Positions 16,405 through 25,585 of a DNA stretch of 37,036 nucleotides are shown piece after piece. Source of the stretch: Gammaproteobacteria bacterium. Lineage in GTDB: Bacteria > Pseudomonadota > Gammaproteobacteria > Pseudomonadales > Azotimanducaceae. The stretch lies in contig VGVE01000024.1 of NCBI GenBank assembly GCA_016874135.1, forward strand, positions 1-37,036, given 5' to 3'. Under the pieces are notes generated by a model. The model saw only the letters and a list, made by a program, of their open reading frames with translations. It had not been told where the DNA came from and searched no databases. The stretch's first letter is position 1. The number at the start of each line of letters is the position of its first letter. Made by a program: the position numbers and the translations under genes.

Positions 16405-17184
16405 TCAGCCGCCGGTGAAGCGCGCGTCGCGTTTTTCGAGAAAGGCGGAAACGCCTTCAACAAAATCCTTCGAGCTGCCGGCGATGTCCTGCATTTGCGC
16501 TTCGAGCTCAATCTGCTGCTCGTAGGAGTTGTTCCAGGTCTGCCAGTAGAGCTTGCGGATCAGCGCAATGGATTTCGGCCCTTTGGCGAGTCGCTGAGCC
16601 AATTCCATCGCGCCGCTCATCAGGGCGGTTGTATCTTCATAGACCCGGTTGACGAGGCCCCACTGGTGGGCGGTCTCTGCCGGCAGGCGCTCCGCCAGCA
16701 TCGACAGTTCAACGGCCCGACCCCAGCCCGCAAGGCGCGGCAGGATGAAGGTCGAGCCGCCATCCGGGACCAGACCGATGCGGGCAAAGGCCTGCAGGAA
16801 GAACGCGTTTTTCGATGCGCAGACGATGTCTGCCATGAGGGCGAAGCTCATGCCGACGCCAGCGGCCGCGCCGTTTACTGCGCTCACCATCGGCATCGGA
16901 AGATCCTTCAGTGACAGGAGGATAGGGTGGTAGCTCGCCCGCAGGCCGGAGCCGGATGAGCGCTTCTTGCCATCGGTGGGCGCATCGTCCTGCAGGTTCG
17001 CCCCGGCGCAGAAGCCACGTCCTTCACCCGTCAGCAGCAGGCAGCGGGCCTTGCTGGCGCGGATGTCAGCGACACAGCCAGCGAGATCGACCAGCATCTC
17101 TCTGCCGACGGCGTTCATCACCTCGGGATGGTTGAATTTGAGGACGGCGACGTCGTCTTCGAAGGCCAGGGTCATGCGCGGCAT
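16405..17184 (-). CDS. Enoyl-CoA hydratase/isomerase family protein (PaaG-like isomerase features)
   Basis: A 259-aa crotonase-fold protein. The oxyanion-hole segments are clear (GEGRGFCAGANLQD; NGAAAGVGMSFALMADI). The two glutamates of classical enoyl-CoA hydratases are absent: the first site reads GMSFALM and the second FARIGLVPD. The aspartate in VPD matches that of PaaG-type isomerases and enoyl-CoA delta-isomerases. So a double-bond or ring isomerase acting on a CoA ester is more likely than a hydratase. It diverges from the molybdenum hydroxylase gene with a 240-bp gap. Confidence 0.88.
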   Translation of the reverse strand: MPRMTLAFEDDVAVLKFNHPEVMNAVGREMLVDLAGCVADIRASKARCLLLTGEGRGFCAGANLQDDAPTDGKKRSSGSGLRASYHPILLSLKDLPMPMVSAVNGAAAGVGMSFALMADIVCASKNAFFLQAFARIGLVPDGGSTFILPRLAGWGRAVELSMLAERLPAETAHQWGLVNRVYEDTTALMSGAMELAQRLAKGPKSIALIRKLYWQTWNNSYEQQIELEAQMQDIAGSSKDFVEGVSAFLEKRDARFTGG

Positions 17185-17305
17185 GGAATGCTCCTGTGGG
17201 ACCGGTTACAGAGTAAGGTTCAGATTGATCCCCGGTGACGCTCACCGCGGATTAACGGTTATGATTCTGCCCGATCCTGCCGGTTGGACGCACCCGAGAG
17301 GGGAA

Positions 17306-17359
17306 CGGTTGTAACCGGTGTCGAGATTTTTGCGCCCTGCAAAGCCGCCAGGGCGTTTT
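17306..17359 (+). promoter_or_regulatory. Hairpins in the leader of the molybdenum hydroxylase gene
   Basis: CGGTT (17306-17310) pairs with AACCG (17313-17317). Further on, CGCCCTG (17333-17339) pairs with CAGGGCG (17349-17355) across a 9-nt loop, followed by TTTT (17356-17359). The second has the shape of a weak intrinsic terminator placed about 65 bp before the start codon, so it could be an attenuator. I cannot match it to a known riboswitch, including the Moco motif. Confidence 0.35.
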
Positions 17360-17424
17360 GGCCGCCTATAGGGTCGCCACCTTTTTCAGTACTTCAGAAG
17401 CGTTATCAAGAGAGGAGAACCGCC

Positions 17425-19686
17425 GTGGCAGAAGCCGTTGATTTGAAGGTTGTGGGTTCAAGACCTGTCCGCCCTGATGGTGCCGACAAAGTTACCGGGC
17501 GGGCCCAATACGGCGCCGACATCAATCTCCCCAACATGATTTACGGACGGGTACTCCGCAGTACAGTGGCGCATGCACGGATCAAGTCCATCGACACCTC
17601 GGCGGCGCTGAAGATCCCGGGAGTATTGGCTGTGGTAACCGGTGCTGATTTCCCGCAGGCGGAATCCGGCGAGATTGGTGGTGAAGGTGGTGGTGACGTC
17701 GCCGACGTGGCGCAGAACGTCATGGCGCGCAACAAGGTGCTTTATCACGGTCACGCGGTTGCAGCTGTTGCGGCCAAGTCACAGTCGATCGCCGAGGCAG
17801 CGCTTGCCGCCATCAAGGTGGAATACGAGAAGCTGCCCTTGGTACTCGACATTCTCGAAGCAATGAAGCCCGATGCACCGCTGCTCAATCCCAACTGTTT
17901 CACCAAGGGGCTGTCAGAGAAGCAGACGAAGCCGAGCAACATTGCATCGGTGATGACCCTCGCGCGTGGCAACCTCGATGAAGGATTCGCCGCCGCCGAT
18001 ATCATTCATGAAAGTGAACACGTCATTCCGATGGCGCACCAGGGTTACATCGAGCCGCACGCGTGCACGGCGACCATCAATGAAGCGGGTCAAGCCACGG
18101 TGTGGCTGTGTACCCAGGGGCATTTTGACACCCGTGCGCAAACCGCGAAGATCCTCGGCTGTTCCGTTGCCGACCTGCGGTTCATTGCCACCGAAATCGG
18201 TGGTGGTTTTGGCGGCAAGACCGTGGTTTATCTTGAACCCGTTGCCATCCTGCTGGCCCGCAAATCCGGGCGACCGGTGAAGATGATCATGACCCGCGAA
18301 GAGGTCTTTCGCGCCACCGGCCCGACCTCGGGTTCGATTGCCCGCATCAAGGTCGGCGTGAAAAAAGACGGCAAGATCACCGCGGCAAAGTGCTGGATCG
18401 CCATGGAAGCCGGCGCGTTCGCCGGTGCGCCGTGTGGCCCGGCCGCGATGGCGATCTTTGCGCCTTACACCATCGAGAACTTCAAGGTTGAAGCATTCGA
18501 TGTGCTCAACAATAAACCCAAGGTCGCGGCCTATCGCGCGCCGGGTGCGCCCCAGTCCATGCATTGCATGGAAGTGGCGCTGAATGAAGTCGCCCACAAA
18601 CTCGGCATGGATCCGATTGATCTGCGTATGGTCAACGCGGCGTCAGAGGGTACCCAGGCACCGTATGGTCCGAAGTTCCCGGTGATCGGCTTCAAGGAGT
18701 GTCTGGAAGCAGCGAAAAAACATCCCAACTGGACCAAGCCTGTTCCAGCAGGTGCCGGGCGCGGCTTTGCAGTCGGCTTCTGGTTCAACGTCGGCATGCA
18801 GTCAAGCGCGGAAGTGCACATCAACGACGACGGCACCGTGCGTGTGGTGGAAGGCAGCCCTGACATCGGTGGTTCCCGTGCGTCCATGTGCATCATGGCC
18901 GCAGAAACGCTCGGCGTTCCGTACGAGCGCGTGCGGGCACTTGTCGGTGATACCGAGAGCACCGGTTTCTGCAACGTCACTGGTGGTTCGCGTACAACGT
19001 TTGCAACTGGCATGGCCGTGGTCCGCGCCTGTGAAGACGTCATTGCCCAGTGCAAGAACCGGGCGGCATCGACCTGGGGGGTCGATGCTGACCAGGTTGA
19101 ATGGAAAGACGGCAAAGTGGTTCCAAAGCCCGGCGTGAACGCGGATCTGAAGCCGCTCTCACTGGCCGAGATTGCCGCCAAGTCCGCGCGGACCGGTGGC
19201 CCGATCTCGGGCCGTGCGTCACTCAACGCCCAAGGTGCGGGCGCGAGCTTCGCCTGCAATATCGTTGATCTGGCAGTCGACAAGGAAACCGGCAAGGTGG
19301 ATGTGCTGTCCTTTACCGCGATCCAGGATGCCGGCAGGGCCATACATCCTGCCTACGTCGAAGGCCAGTACCAGGGTGGTGCCGCACAAGGTATCGGTTG
19401 GGCGCTCAACGAAGAGTACATCTTCAACAAGGACGGCGTGATGGAGAACGCCGGGTTCCTCGACTACCGCATGCCGGTGGCCTCAGATCTGCCGATGATC
19501 GATACCCAGATCATCGAAGTGCCAAATCCGAGCCATCCGTATGGTGTGCGTGGTGTGGGTGAAACCGGCATCGTCGCACCACTCGCAGCATGCTCCAATG
19601 CAATGCGCAATGCGGTCGGCTTCCTCATTCCCGATCTGCCCCTGTCGCCGCCGCGGGTGCTGGCAGCCATCGAAGCCAACGGCTGA
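17425..19686 (+). CDS. Xanthine dehydrogenase family protein, molybdopterin-binding subunit
   Basis: The large subunit of a molybdenum hydroxylase, which inserts oxygen from water into a heterocycle, aldehyde or CoA-ester. GTG 17425 has AGAGGAG seven bases upstream and gives 753 aa, the normal length; earlier in-frame codons are non-homologous. It carries GGGFGGK (259-265) for cofactor contact, AYRAPGAPQS, QGIGWALNEE and the catalytic glutamate in GVRGVGETG (E713). The partner subunits (2Fe-2S protein, FAD protein) are not adjacent, which is unusual for the family. The next gene is a MoaD/ThiS-like small protein. The substrate is unknown. Confidence 0.92.
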   Translation: MAEAVDLKVVGSRPVRPDGADKVTGRAQYGADINLPNMIYGRVLRSTVAHARIKSIDTSAALKIPGVLAVVTGADFPQAESGEIGGEGGGDVADVAQNVMARNKVLYHGHAVAAVAAKSQSIAEAALAAIKVEYEKLPLVLDILEAMKPDAPLLNPNCFTKGLSEKQTKPSNIASVMTLARGNLDEGFAAADIIHESEHVIPMAHQGYIEPHACTATINEAGQATVWLCTQGHFDTRAQTAKILGCSVADLRFIATEIGGGFGGKTVVYLEPVAILLARKSGRPVKMIMTREEVFRATGPTSGSIARIKVGVKKDGKITAAKCWIAMEAGAFAGAPCGPAAMAIFAPYTIENFKVEAFDVLNNKPKVAAYRAPGAPQSMHCMEVALNEVAHKLGMDPIDLRMVNAASEGTQAPYGPKFPVIGFKECLEAAKKHPNWTKPVPAGAGRGFAVGFWFNVGMQSSAEVHINDDGTVRVVEGSPDIGGSRASMCIMAAETLGVPYERVRALVGDTESTGFCNVTGGSRTTFATGMAVVRACEDVIAQCKNRAASTWGVDADQVEWKDGKVVPKPGVNADLKPLSLAEIAAKSARTGGPISGRASLNAQGAGASFACNIVDLAVDKETGKVDVLSFTAIQDAGRAIHPAYVEGQYQGGAAQGIGWALNEEYIFNKDGVMENAGFLDYRMPVASDLPMIDTQIIEVPNPSHPYGVRGVGETGIVAPLAACSNAMRNAVGFLIPDLPLSPPRVLAAIEANG

Positions 19687-19712
19687 TCTGAGGGGCGGGG
19701 GTTCTGCCAGGC

Positions 19713-19955
19713 GTGGCCCACGTCCACTTTCCGGACAATTGCCTGCCGTACACCCAGGGTGTGCGGCAGGTTCAGCTCGCGGTAACGAACTATCGGGAGC
19801 TTTTGATCGCTCTCGAAGAAAAGTATCCCGGTATTTACGAGAAGCTGGAGCGGGCTTCGGTAGCGATCGACGGGCAGATCTACCAGGACGCCTTTCTCGA
19901 ACCCTTTGCACCTGCCAGCGAGATTTATTTTCTGCCGCGCATCGAAGGCGGCTGA
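19713..19955 (+). CDS. MoaD/ThiS-like ubiquitin-fold protein with C-terminal Gly-Gly
   Basis: 80 aa. The pattern (QVQLAVTNYRELLIALEEKYPGIYEKLERASVAIDG, then ASEIYFLPRIEGG) matches the beta-grasp sulfur carriers: a TVRELL-like helix, a central hydrophobic strand, the E-I-x-x-L-P strand and the C-terminal GG, which in MoaD and ThiS is adenylated and turned into a thiocarboxylate. It sits 26 bp after a molybdenum enzyme gene, so a dedicated role in its cofactor maturation or sulfuration is plausible. No E1-like MoeB gene is nearby. Start GTG 19713; ribosome site weak. Confidence 0.72.
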   Translation: MAHVHFPDNCLPYTQGVRQVQLAVTNYRELLIALEEKYPGIYEKLERASVAIDGQIYQDAFLEPFAPASEIYFLPRIEGG

Positions 19956-20011
19956 CCAGCGGGTCAAGTGTTTACGAGAAGTCATTTGGAGGAATCCATG
20001 GGGGAAGAAAC

Positions 20012-21148
20012 ATGAAATCACCGATCTGCAGAAAACTCGGCATCGAATTCCCGTTGTTCGCATTCAGTCATTGCCGCGATGTAGTGGCCGCCGTCAGCAA
20101 GGCAGGCGGGTTCGGGGTGCTGGGCGCGGTGGGCCACACGCCGGAAACCCTTGAGGTGGAACTTTCCTGGATCGACGAACACTGTGATGGCAAGCCCTAT
20201 GGTGTCGATCTCATCGTGCCGACCAGCATGGACGACAAGTCGGGTTCGATGTCGCCAGAGGAGATCGCAGCGCGGGTACCCGAGGCGCACAAGCGCTATG
20301 TTGAGCGGATCCTCGCCGAACATGGCATTGCCACCCACGACCTATGGGATCGCCAGATCGCCGCCAACTTCGGCGACAACCTCCGTGCGGCAGGCGCTTC
20401 TGCCCAACTCGGAACGGCGTTCAACCATCCGATCCGCCTGGTAGTGAATGCACTCGGGGTGCCGCCGCCGTTCATGATCGAAGGGGCGCGCCGGCGCGGC
20501 GTCCTTGTAGGCGCACTTGCCGGCAGCAAACAACATGCGATCAAACACGCCGAGATGGGCCTCGATGTGGTCATCGCCGCAGGCGGCGAAGCCGGTGGGC
20601 ATTGTGGCGAGATTGCCACGATGGTGCTGGTACCCGAGGTGGTGCATGCACTCAAGGACTTTCCCGAAGTTGCTGTACTCGGTGCCGGCGGCATCGTCAC
20701 CGGGCGCCAGATGGCAGCCTGTATGGCGATGGGCGCTCAGGGGGTGTGGACGGGTTCGGTGTGGCTGACTACGCAAGAGGCCGAAACCCACCCGGTGATC
20801 AAGGAGAAGATGCTGACCGCGGGCTCCAACCAGACGGTGCGCTCACGCAGCCGCACCGGTAAATACACACGGCAGTTGCGATCGCCCTGGACCGACGCCT
20901 GGCAGGCGCCCGATGCTCCGGAGCCGCTCGGCATGCCCCTGCAGGGACTGGTCAGCGGGCCTGCCCTCAACAAGATCGATCGCCTGGCGTTGGCGGGTGA
21001 TCCCGGCGCGAAGCAGCTGGCCACGTATTGGGTAGGTCAGGGTGTCGGGATGATGAATGAGAGCCTTGCAGCGCGGACCGTTGTCCAGGACTTCATGACC
21101 GACTTTGCCGAAGCGTGTGAGCGGCTGTCAGGGCTTATTGCCGACTGA
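20012..21148 (+). CDS. Nitronate monooxygenase (2-nitropropane dioxygenase-like) family flavoprotein
   Basis: A 378-aa FMN-dependent TIM-barrel protein. Family marks are the N-terminal LGIEFPLFAFS, GGFGVLGAVGHTPE, the EAGGHCGEI segment containing the active-site histidine, and VLGAGGIVTGRQMAACMAMGAQGVWTGSVW for FMN phosphate binding. Start ATG 20012 is preceded by GGGGGAAG. A five-codon mini-frame (ATG 19998, after GGAGG) ends in TGA overlapping this ATG and could couple translation. Many members of this family are enoyl-reductase-like or of unknown substrate, so nitronate is not assured. It is the third gene of a unit with the molybdenum hydroxylase and MoaD-like protein. Confidence 0.9.
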   Translation: MKSPICRKLGIEFPLFAFSHCRDVVAAVSKAGGFGVLGAVGHTPETLEVELSWIDEHCDGKPYGVDLIVPTSMDDKSGSMSPEEIAARVPEAHKRYVERILAEHGIATHDLWDRQIAANFGDNLRAAGASAQLGTAFNHPIRLVVNALGVPPPFMIEGARRRGVLVGALAGSKQHAIKHAEMGLDVVIAAGGEAGGHCGEIATMVLVPEVVHALKDFPEVAVLGAGGIVTGRQMAACMAMGAQGVWTGSVWLTTQEAETHPVIKEKMLTAGSNQTVRSRSRTGKYTRQLRSPWTDAWQAPDAPEPLGMPLQGLVSGPALNKIDRLALAGDPGAKQLATYWVGQGVGMMNESLAARTVVQDFMTDFAEACERLSGLIAD

Positions 21149-21187
21149 CCGCCGATCGACCAACGACAAAAAGCAAAGCGGCAAAGG

Positions 21188-21706
21188 CTATTTCGCCACA
21201 GGTGGTTTGAAACCTGAATCACGCAGCCTGAGCAGCAACTTGCGACTGGCAATCTGCCAGCCTGCGTCGGTCCTGCGAAAGAAATCGTGATACTCACCGA
21301 TGCCAGCCCAGCCATCTGCGGTGTGGGGGTCGTCACCCGCCGGTGCCGTGTAGACGGTGACGTAGCTGACGCCTTTCGCTTCGGTGGCGGACACCGGCGT
21401 AATCCGAATCGTCGACATGAGGTGCACGGTGTTTCCGGTGACCTCCGCTAGTCGCTGGCGGATCGCGGCGCGCCCTTTACGAGTATCACCGAGGATGGAC
21501 AGTTCTGCGTCTTCGGTGAAGAGCGCCGCGTAAGCGTCCGGATCCGGATGGTCGCGGAAGTAGGCGTAATCCATGATCAGATCGCGGCAGGCATCGTCTA
21601 CAGATCGTTCATCTGCTGTCGCGGCATCGGCGGCGGCGAGTGTGACCAGGCAGCCCACGCACCACACGACCACGGTGCTAACCAGACGTGATTTTGAGCG
21701 TTTCAT
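21188..21706 (-). CDS. Exported SnoaL-like / NTF2-fold protein
   Basis: 172 aa from ATG 21706, which has AAGGAG nine bases upstream. The first 35 residues form a Sec signal peptide (basic start KRSKSR, hydrophobic core VVVWCVGCLVTLAAADAATA). The mature part is a cone-shaped NTF2-like fold: DLIMDYAYFRDHPDPDAYAALFTEDAELSILGDTRKGRAAIRQRL, then a GEYHDFFRRTDAGWQIASRKLL strand pair, as in SnoaL-like cyclases/isomerases and ring-hydroxylating dioxygenase beta-like proteins. Catalysis is unproven. It diverges from the YceI gene. Confidence 0.82.
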   Translation of the reverse strand: MKRSKSRLVSTVVVWCVGCLVTLAAADAATADERSVDDACRDLIMDYAYFRDHPDPDAYAALFTEDAELSILGDTRKGRAAIRQRLAEVTGNTVHLMSTIRITPVSATEAKGVSYVTVYTAPAGDDPHTADGWAGIGEYHDFFRRTDAGWQIASRKLLLRLRDSGFKPPVAK

Positions 21707-21815
21707 TTGCCGCATCTCCTTAATCATTTTTTCGAATGCTCACGAACGCGTTACCGTCTTGCAAGTTGAGGTGCTAGCAGGCAGGCTCGAATCCTCAACT
21801 TTCCTGGAGTCAGTG

Positions 21816-22409
21816 ATGATCAATCGGACCGGATCTTTTGTTTTCGCGCTGTTGTTGTTGTTGTCGTCATCCGCGTCTGCGGCCATCAGTTCACCCTCAG
21901 GCGCCTACGTGCTCGAAAACACGCACGGGTACATCACCTTCAGCTATTCGCACATGGGTTTCTCGCATCCGCAGGTAGGTTTCAACACTTTCACTGTTGA
22001 TATGAACCTCAATGCCGAAGACCCCACAAAGAGCACGGTCAAGGTCAATATCGACCCAGGCAGCATCGACAGCCGGGTAGCCGAGTTCGACGATCACCTC
22101 AAGGGTGAGAAGTTCTTCAACACGGCCGTGCATAAGGCGATCAGCTTCGAATCCACGTCGATCACCATGACTTCCGATACCACCGCCAAAATCACGGGCA
22201 ATCTCTCGATCAAGGGCAACGTCAAGCCCGTTACGCTCGACGCGAAGCTCAACAAGGCTGCGATGCATCCTATGCGCAAGGTCGCGATGCTCGGCCTCGA
22301 TGCCACGACGACTGTAAAGCGCTCCGAATTCGGGCTGGGCGAATATGTCCCGATGGTGGGTGACGACGTCACCATCAGCATCAGTGTTGAGTTGATGAAA
22401 TCACCCTGA
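21816..22409 (+). CDS. YceI family periplasmic lipid-binding protein
   Basis: 197 aa with a signal peptide ([21 protein letters not shown], cleavage near residue 22). The mature domain has the lipocalin-like YceI pattern ([87 protein letters not shown]). The family binds polyisoprenoids or similar lipids in the periplasm. ATG 21816 follows TGGAG at good spacing. Confidence 0.93.
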   Translation: MINRTGSFVFALLLLLSSSASAAISSPSGAYVLENTHGYITFSYSHMGFSHPQVGFNTFTVDMNLNAEDPTKSTVKVNIDPGSIDSRVAEFDDHLKGEKFFNTAVHKAISFESTSITMTSDTTAKITGNLSIKGNVKPVTLDAKLNKAAMHPMRKVAMLGLDATTTVKRSEFGLGEYVPMVGDDVTISISVELMKSP

Positions 22410-22455
22410 AGAAGACCGAGCCGTCGCAGAGCCGAAGTGTGATAGGGAGGCGTTT

Positions 22456-22950
22456 GTGGGAACACATACCAGTGGATTCGTATTGAACCAGACCATGCTG
22501 AGGGTCAAGGACGCGCAGGCGTCCGTTCGCTTCTATTCGGAAGTGCTCGGCATGAATCTGCTAGCCCGCTTTGATTTCGAGGCAGGGCGATTTTCTCTTT
22601 TCTTTATGGGGTATGAAGACGTTGCCTCGGTACCTGCGGATCCCGCTGAGAGAGCCAGATGGGTGTTCAGTCGGCCTGCCCTGCTTGAACTGACCCACAA
22701 TTGGGGTACAGAAAACGACTCCGCGTTTCACTACCACAACGGCAATATTGAGCCGCGCGGATTCGGGCACATTGGCGTGAGCGTTCCAGACGTGGAAGCA
22801 GCCTGTGAGGCGTTCACCCGGTTGGGCGTGGATTTCGTCAAGCGTCCCAATGACGGTGCGATGAAGGGAATAGCATTTATTCGCGATCCTGACGGGTACT
22901 GGATCGAAATTCTCTCCGGGGCTGCACTCGCGCGCATTGTCGCTACGTGA
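22456..22950 (+). CDS. gloA: Lactoylglutathione lyase (glyoxalase I), long Zn-type
   Basis: Converts the methylglyoxal-glutathione hemithioacetal to S-lactoylglutathione. The 164-aa protein resembles the eukaryotic/Zn-type form more than short E. coli Glo[38 protein letters not shown]-like [13 protein letters not shown], and [18 protein letters not shown]. Metal ligands are Q12, E78, H105 and E151. GTG 22456 follows GGGAGG. Confidence 0.93.
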   Translation: MGTHTSGFVLNQTMLRVKDAQASVRFYSEVLGMNLLARFDFEAGRFSLFFMGYEDVASVPADPAERARWVFSRPALLELTHNWGTENDSAFHYHNGNIEPRGFGHIGVSVPDVEAACEAFTRLGVDFVKRPNDGAMKGIAFIRDPDGYWIEILSGAALARIVAT

Positions 22951-23232
22951 GCCGCGCCTTCTGATTGGGCCTGCGTTACCACTCGTCGTACCCGTCTCAA
23001 AGGAGCGCCTTGGCCGAAGCCCCCTCGCCGCAGTTGTTACATTTCCAGAACGAAATCGGGTACTGGTCCCTGAACGCCTGAAGCAGCGAAGGCTAAACTT
23101 CTCCGTTGAAAACGGCGCGATAAGTCACGATTTTTTGTCGATGGAAGTTGCGTCGACACAGGAATGGCCGCTTGAGCCCAGATCACCCCGGCAGAGACGG
23201 CAAGGTCGCCAGGAGAGCACCAAAATCTCATA
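22951..23232. other. Intergenic stretch before the decayed region
   Basis: About 280 bp. The only thing seen is a 23-codon frame from TTG 23010 to TGA 23081, preceded by AAGGAG (MAEAPSPQLLHFQNEIGYWS...), which I do not recognise and which may be a remnant or chance. No strong hairpin. Confidence 0.4.
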
Positions 23233-23790
23233 TTGTTTAACGCCACGGATTTCATTTTTGGATTCCTCCCAATCTGCCTGTGCGTTTTCCTGCTGCTCCG
23301 GCGCACAGGTTGGGCGACTGCCTGGCTGGCCTTTGCTTCTTTGTTTTTCTACGGCTGGTGGAACCTTGCGTATCTAGCCCTGTTGCTCGGATCTGTCGGC
23401 CTTAACTTCGCGCTTGGTCGGCTCATATCGCAGTATCGGGATCGCGATGAATACCGGCTTGCCGGTTGTTCACGACGATCGGCGTGGTCGTCAATCTGGC
23501 CTTTCCGGCATATTACAAATACACAAACTTCGTCGTCGGCGAAGTGGCGTCGCTGATGGGTGTTGACTACACGCTCGATGCCATCATCCTGCCTTTGGCG
23601 ATCTCGTTTTTCACCTTCCAGCAGATCGCCTATCTCGTCGACACCGTGCGCAACAAAGTTGGCCAGCACAACCTGGTTGAGTACCTCACTTTCGTTACCT
23701 TTTTCCCTCAGCCGATCGCCGGACCGATCGTGCACCACAGCGTCGTGCTGACGCAGTTCCGGGAGGTGTGGAAACGCGATGACTACCTGC
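23233..23790 (+). pseudogene. AlgI-type MBOAT O-acyltransferase, frameshifted and truncated
   Basis: The N-terminal third of a membrane-bound O-acyltransferase of the alginate acetylation type: MFNATDFIFGFLPICLCVFL, then ASLFFYGWWNLAYL in one frame to about 23462. After a one-base loss, in the next frame, come TTIGVVVNLAFPAYYKYTNF, ILPLAISFFTFQQIAYLVD and TFFPQPIAGPIVHH. Homology ends near 23790, where the sequence passes into an unrelated TPR gene. The catalytic histidine in the later membrane segments is missing. With a frameshift and over half the protein gone, this is a dead fragment, unless the junction is an assembly error. Confidence 0.8.
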
Positions 23791-25532
23791 CTGGCGTGAA
23801 GCACAGACTGAACCGGCTCTCACCGCTGTCGACCAGACGCTCACGAATCACATCGACGTACTGGCCAACTCCGCCCATGTTGCAATTCAGGAACGATCGA
23901 ACAAACAGGCAGTGACTAGTGCCGAGTACCTAAACGCGGCGCGCTGGTATGAGACGTCGTTACAGACCTTTCCGGATGCCAAGGAAGTACCTCACCAGAT
24001 GCTGTTGCTCGGTGACCTCTTTACGCAGGCAGGGGAAGTCCAGCGCGCAGTTGCGACCTATCGCAAACTGGTTGATGAACATCCCGATGCGCCGGAGAGC
24101 CGCGACGGGATGTATGCATTGATACAGGGTTTGCGTGCACTGTACGATCAGGGGAAAAACGGCGAACACGAACTCTCGCTCCGCATGCTGGTTGATGCGC
24201 AGATCGGTTTTGCCATGGACCACCGCCAGGATCCTCGCACTGCGAACGTTAAGGCTGCGGCTGCAAACGATCTCTTTATGCTGCAGGACTACAGCCAGGC
24301 CATGACGTTGTCATCGAACCTTCTGGAAAGCCGGCCGTCGGCAGATGCAGGGCTTAAAGTCACAGCGTTTACGATTCTCGGTCAGCCGGTTTGAAACCGG
24401 TGATTTCACGGGCGCGGAGCAGGCCTACAAAAATCTTCTGCCGTTGTTATCCGCGGATCGCAGATCACCTGTAACTGAAAAACTGCTGGCAGCGATCTAC
24501 CGACAGGGTGAAGTTGCAGAAGAAGCAGATGAAACCGACGTGGCCATCGGCCACTACTTGCGCCTCGCCGCCATTGACGCCGATAACGAAATCGCCGTGC
24601 GTGGTACTTTTGATGCTGTTGCCCTCAAGGAGAAAGGGGGCGATACGGAAGGTGCCGCGCAACTGCTCAAGGATCTGCGTACCCGGCATGCAAATCATGC
24701 GCTCCTCAAGGAAGCCAACGTGCATCTCGCATCGCTGTATGAACAGTCTGGTGACTCCATACAGGCTGCGGCGTAAATGAAGCGCATTGCAGATTCTGAC
24801 AAGGACCCGGAGATTCGTCGGCAGTCGAGATATCGCGCCGGCGAGCTGTTTCTGGCGTCCCGTGACAACCGCGCAGCGACACAAGAATTCGAACGATACG
24901 TGCGTGATCACGCTGAACCTACGGCCACTCGCATTGAGGCCATGCAGGAACTTGCGCAGCTCGACGCCGAGGCGGGTAATCAGAAGTCCCGCAAGAACTG
25001 GTTGATGAAGCTGGCAGAAGACCATGCATAGATACCGTCAGCACGCACACCGCGAACGACTACCCTGGCCGCGTAGGCCCGTTATGAGCTTGCGCTCGAT
25101 GATCGCATCGCCTTCGATCAGGTGGCGCTGCGCGCTCCGCTGGCTGCATCGCTGAAACAGAAGTCGCAGCGCCTGCAGAAGGCTGTCAGCAGTTTTGAGA
25201 CGGTGGTGAACTATCAAGTACAGGAAGTGACGACTACGGCCACGTTCCAGATTGCCGATCTCTACAAGGCGCTGGCGGGTGCCATCATGGCCTTGCAGCG
25301 ACCTGCTGGTCTCACTGCGGCAGAACTTGAAGAGTACAACCTGTTGCTGGAAGAACAGGCTTATCCGTTCGAGAGAAAAGCCATCGAGATCCATGAGCTC
25401 AATAGCCAGCGCAGCTGGGAAGGTATCTACGATCAGTGGGTGGAAAAGTCCTTTGCCGAGCTCAAGCGCATGTTGCCGGGACGGTTTGATAAGCGGGAGC
25501 TTGAAGTTACGGATGTGCGTGAGATTCACTGA
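23790..25532 (+). pseudogene. TPR-repeat protein of ExbB/ExbD-type clusters, decayed (one frameshift, three in-frame stops)
   Basis: The frame beginning near 23790 (EAQTEPALTAVDQTL...) carries tetratricopeptide helices (AARWYETSLQTFPDAKE; LLLGDLFTQAGEVQRAVATYRKLVDEHP) to about 24384. There an apparent two-base deletion moves it to the frame with FETGDFTGAEQAYKNLLPLL. That frame then stays coding-like to 25532 but is cut by TAA 24774-24776, TAG 25029-25031 and a TAG near 25074; the final part reads LTAAELEEYNLLLEEQAYPFERKAIEIHE, a C-terminus I associate with large TPR proteins encoded beside MotA/TolQ/ExbB-ExbD-TonB genes. The N-terminal part is missing. The multiple independent lesions make true decay more likely than sequencing error. 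Confidence 0.75.
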
Positions 25533-25585
25533 CTACGCAGGACGCGCCTGCAAAACGCGTGTATTGAATTAGGGAGTGGTGGCTG

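Noticed and set aside
17306-17359. Molybdenum cofactor riboswitch before the molybdenum hydroxylase
   Set aside because: The leader is too short, and the conserved core of the Moco motif cannot be recognised; only simple hairpins are seen.
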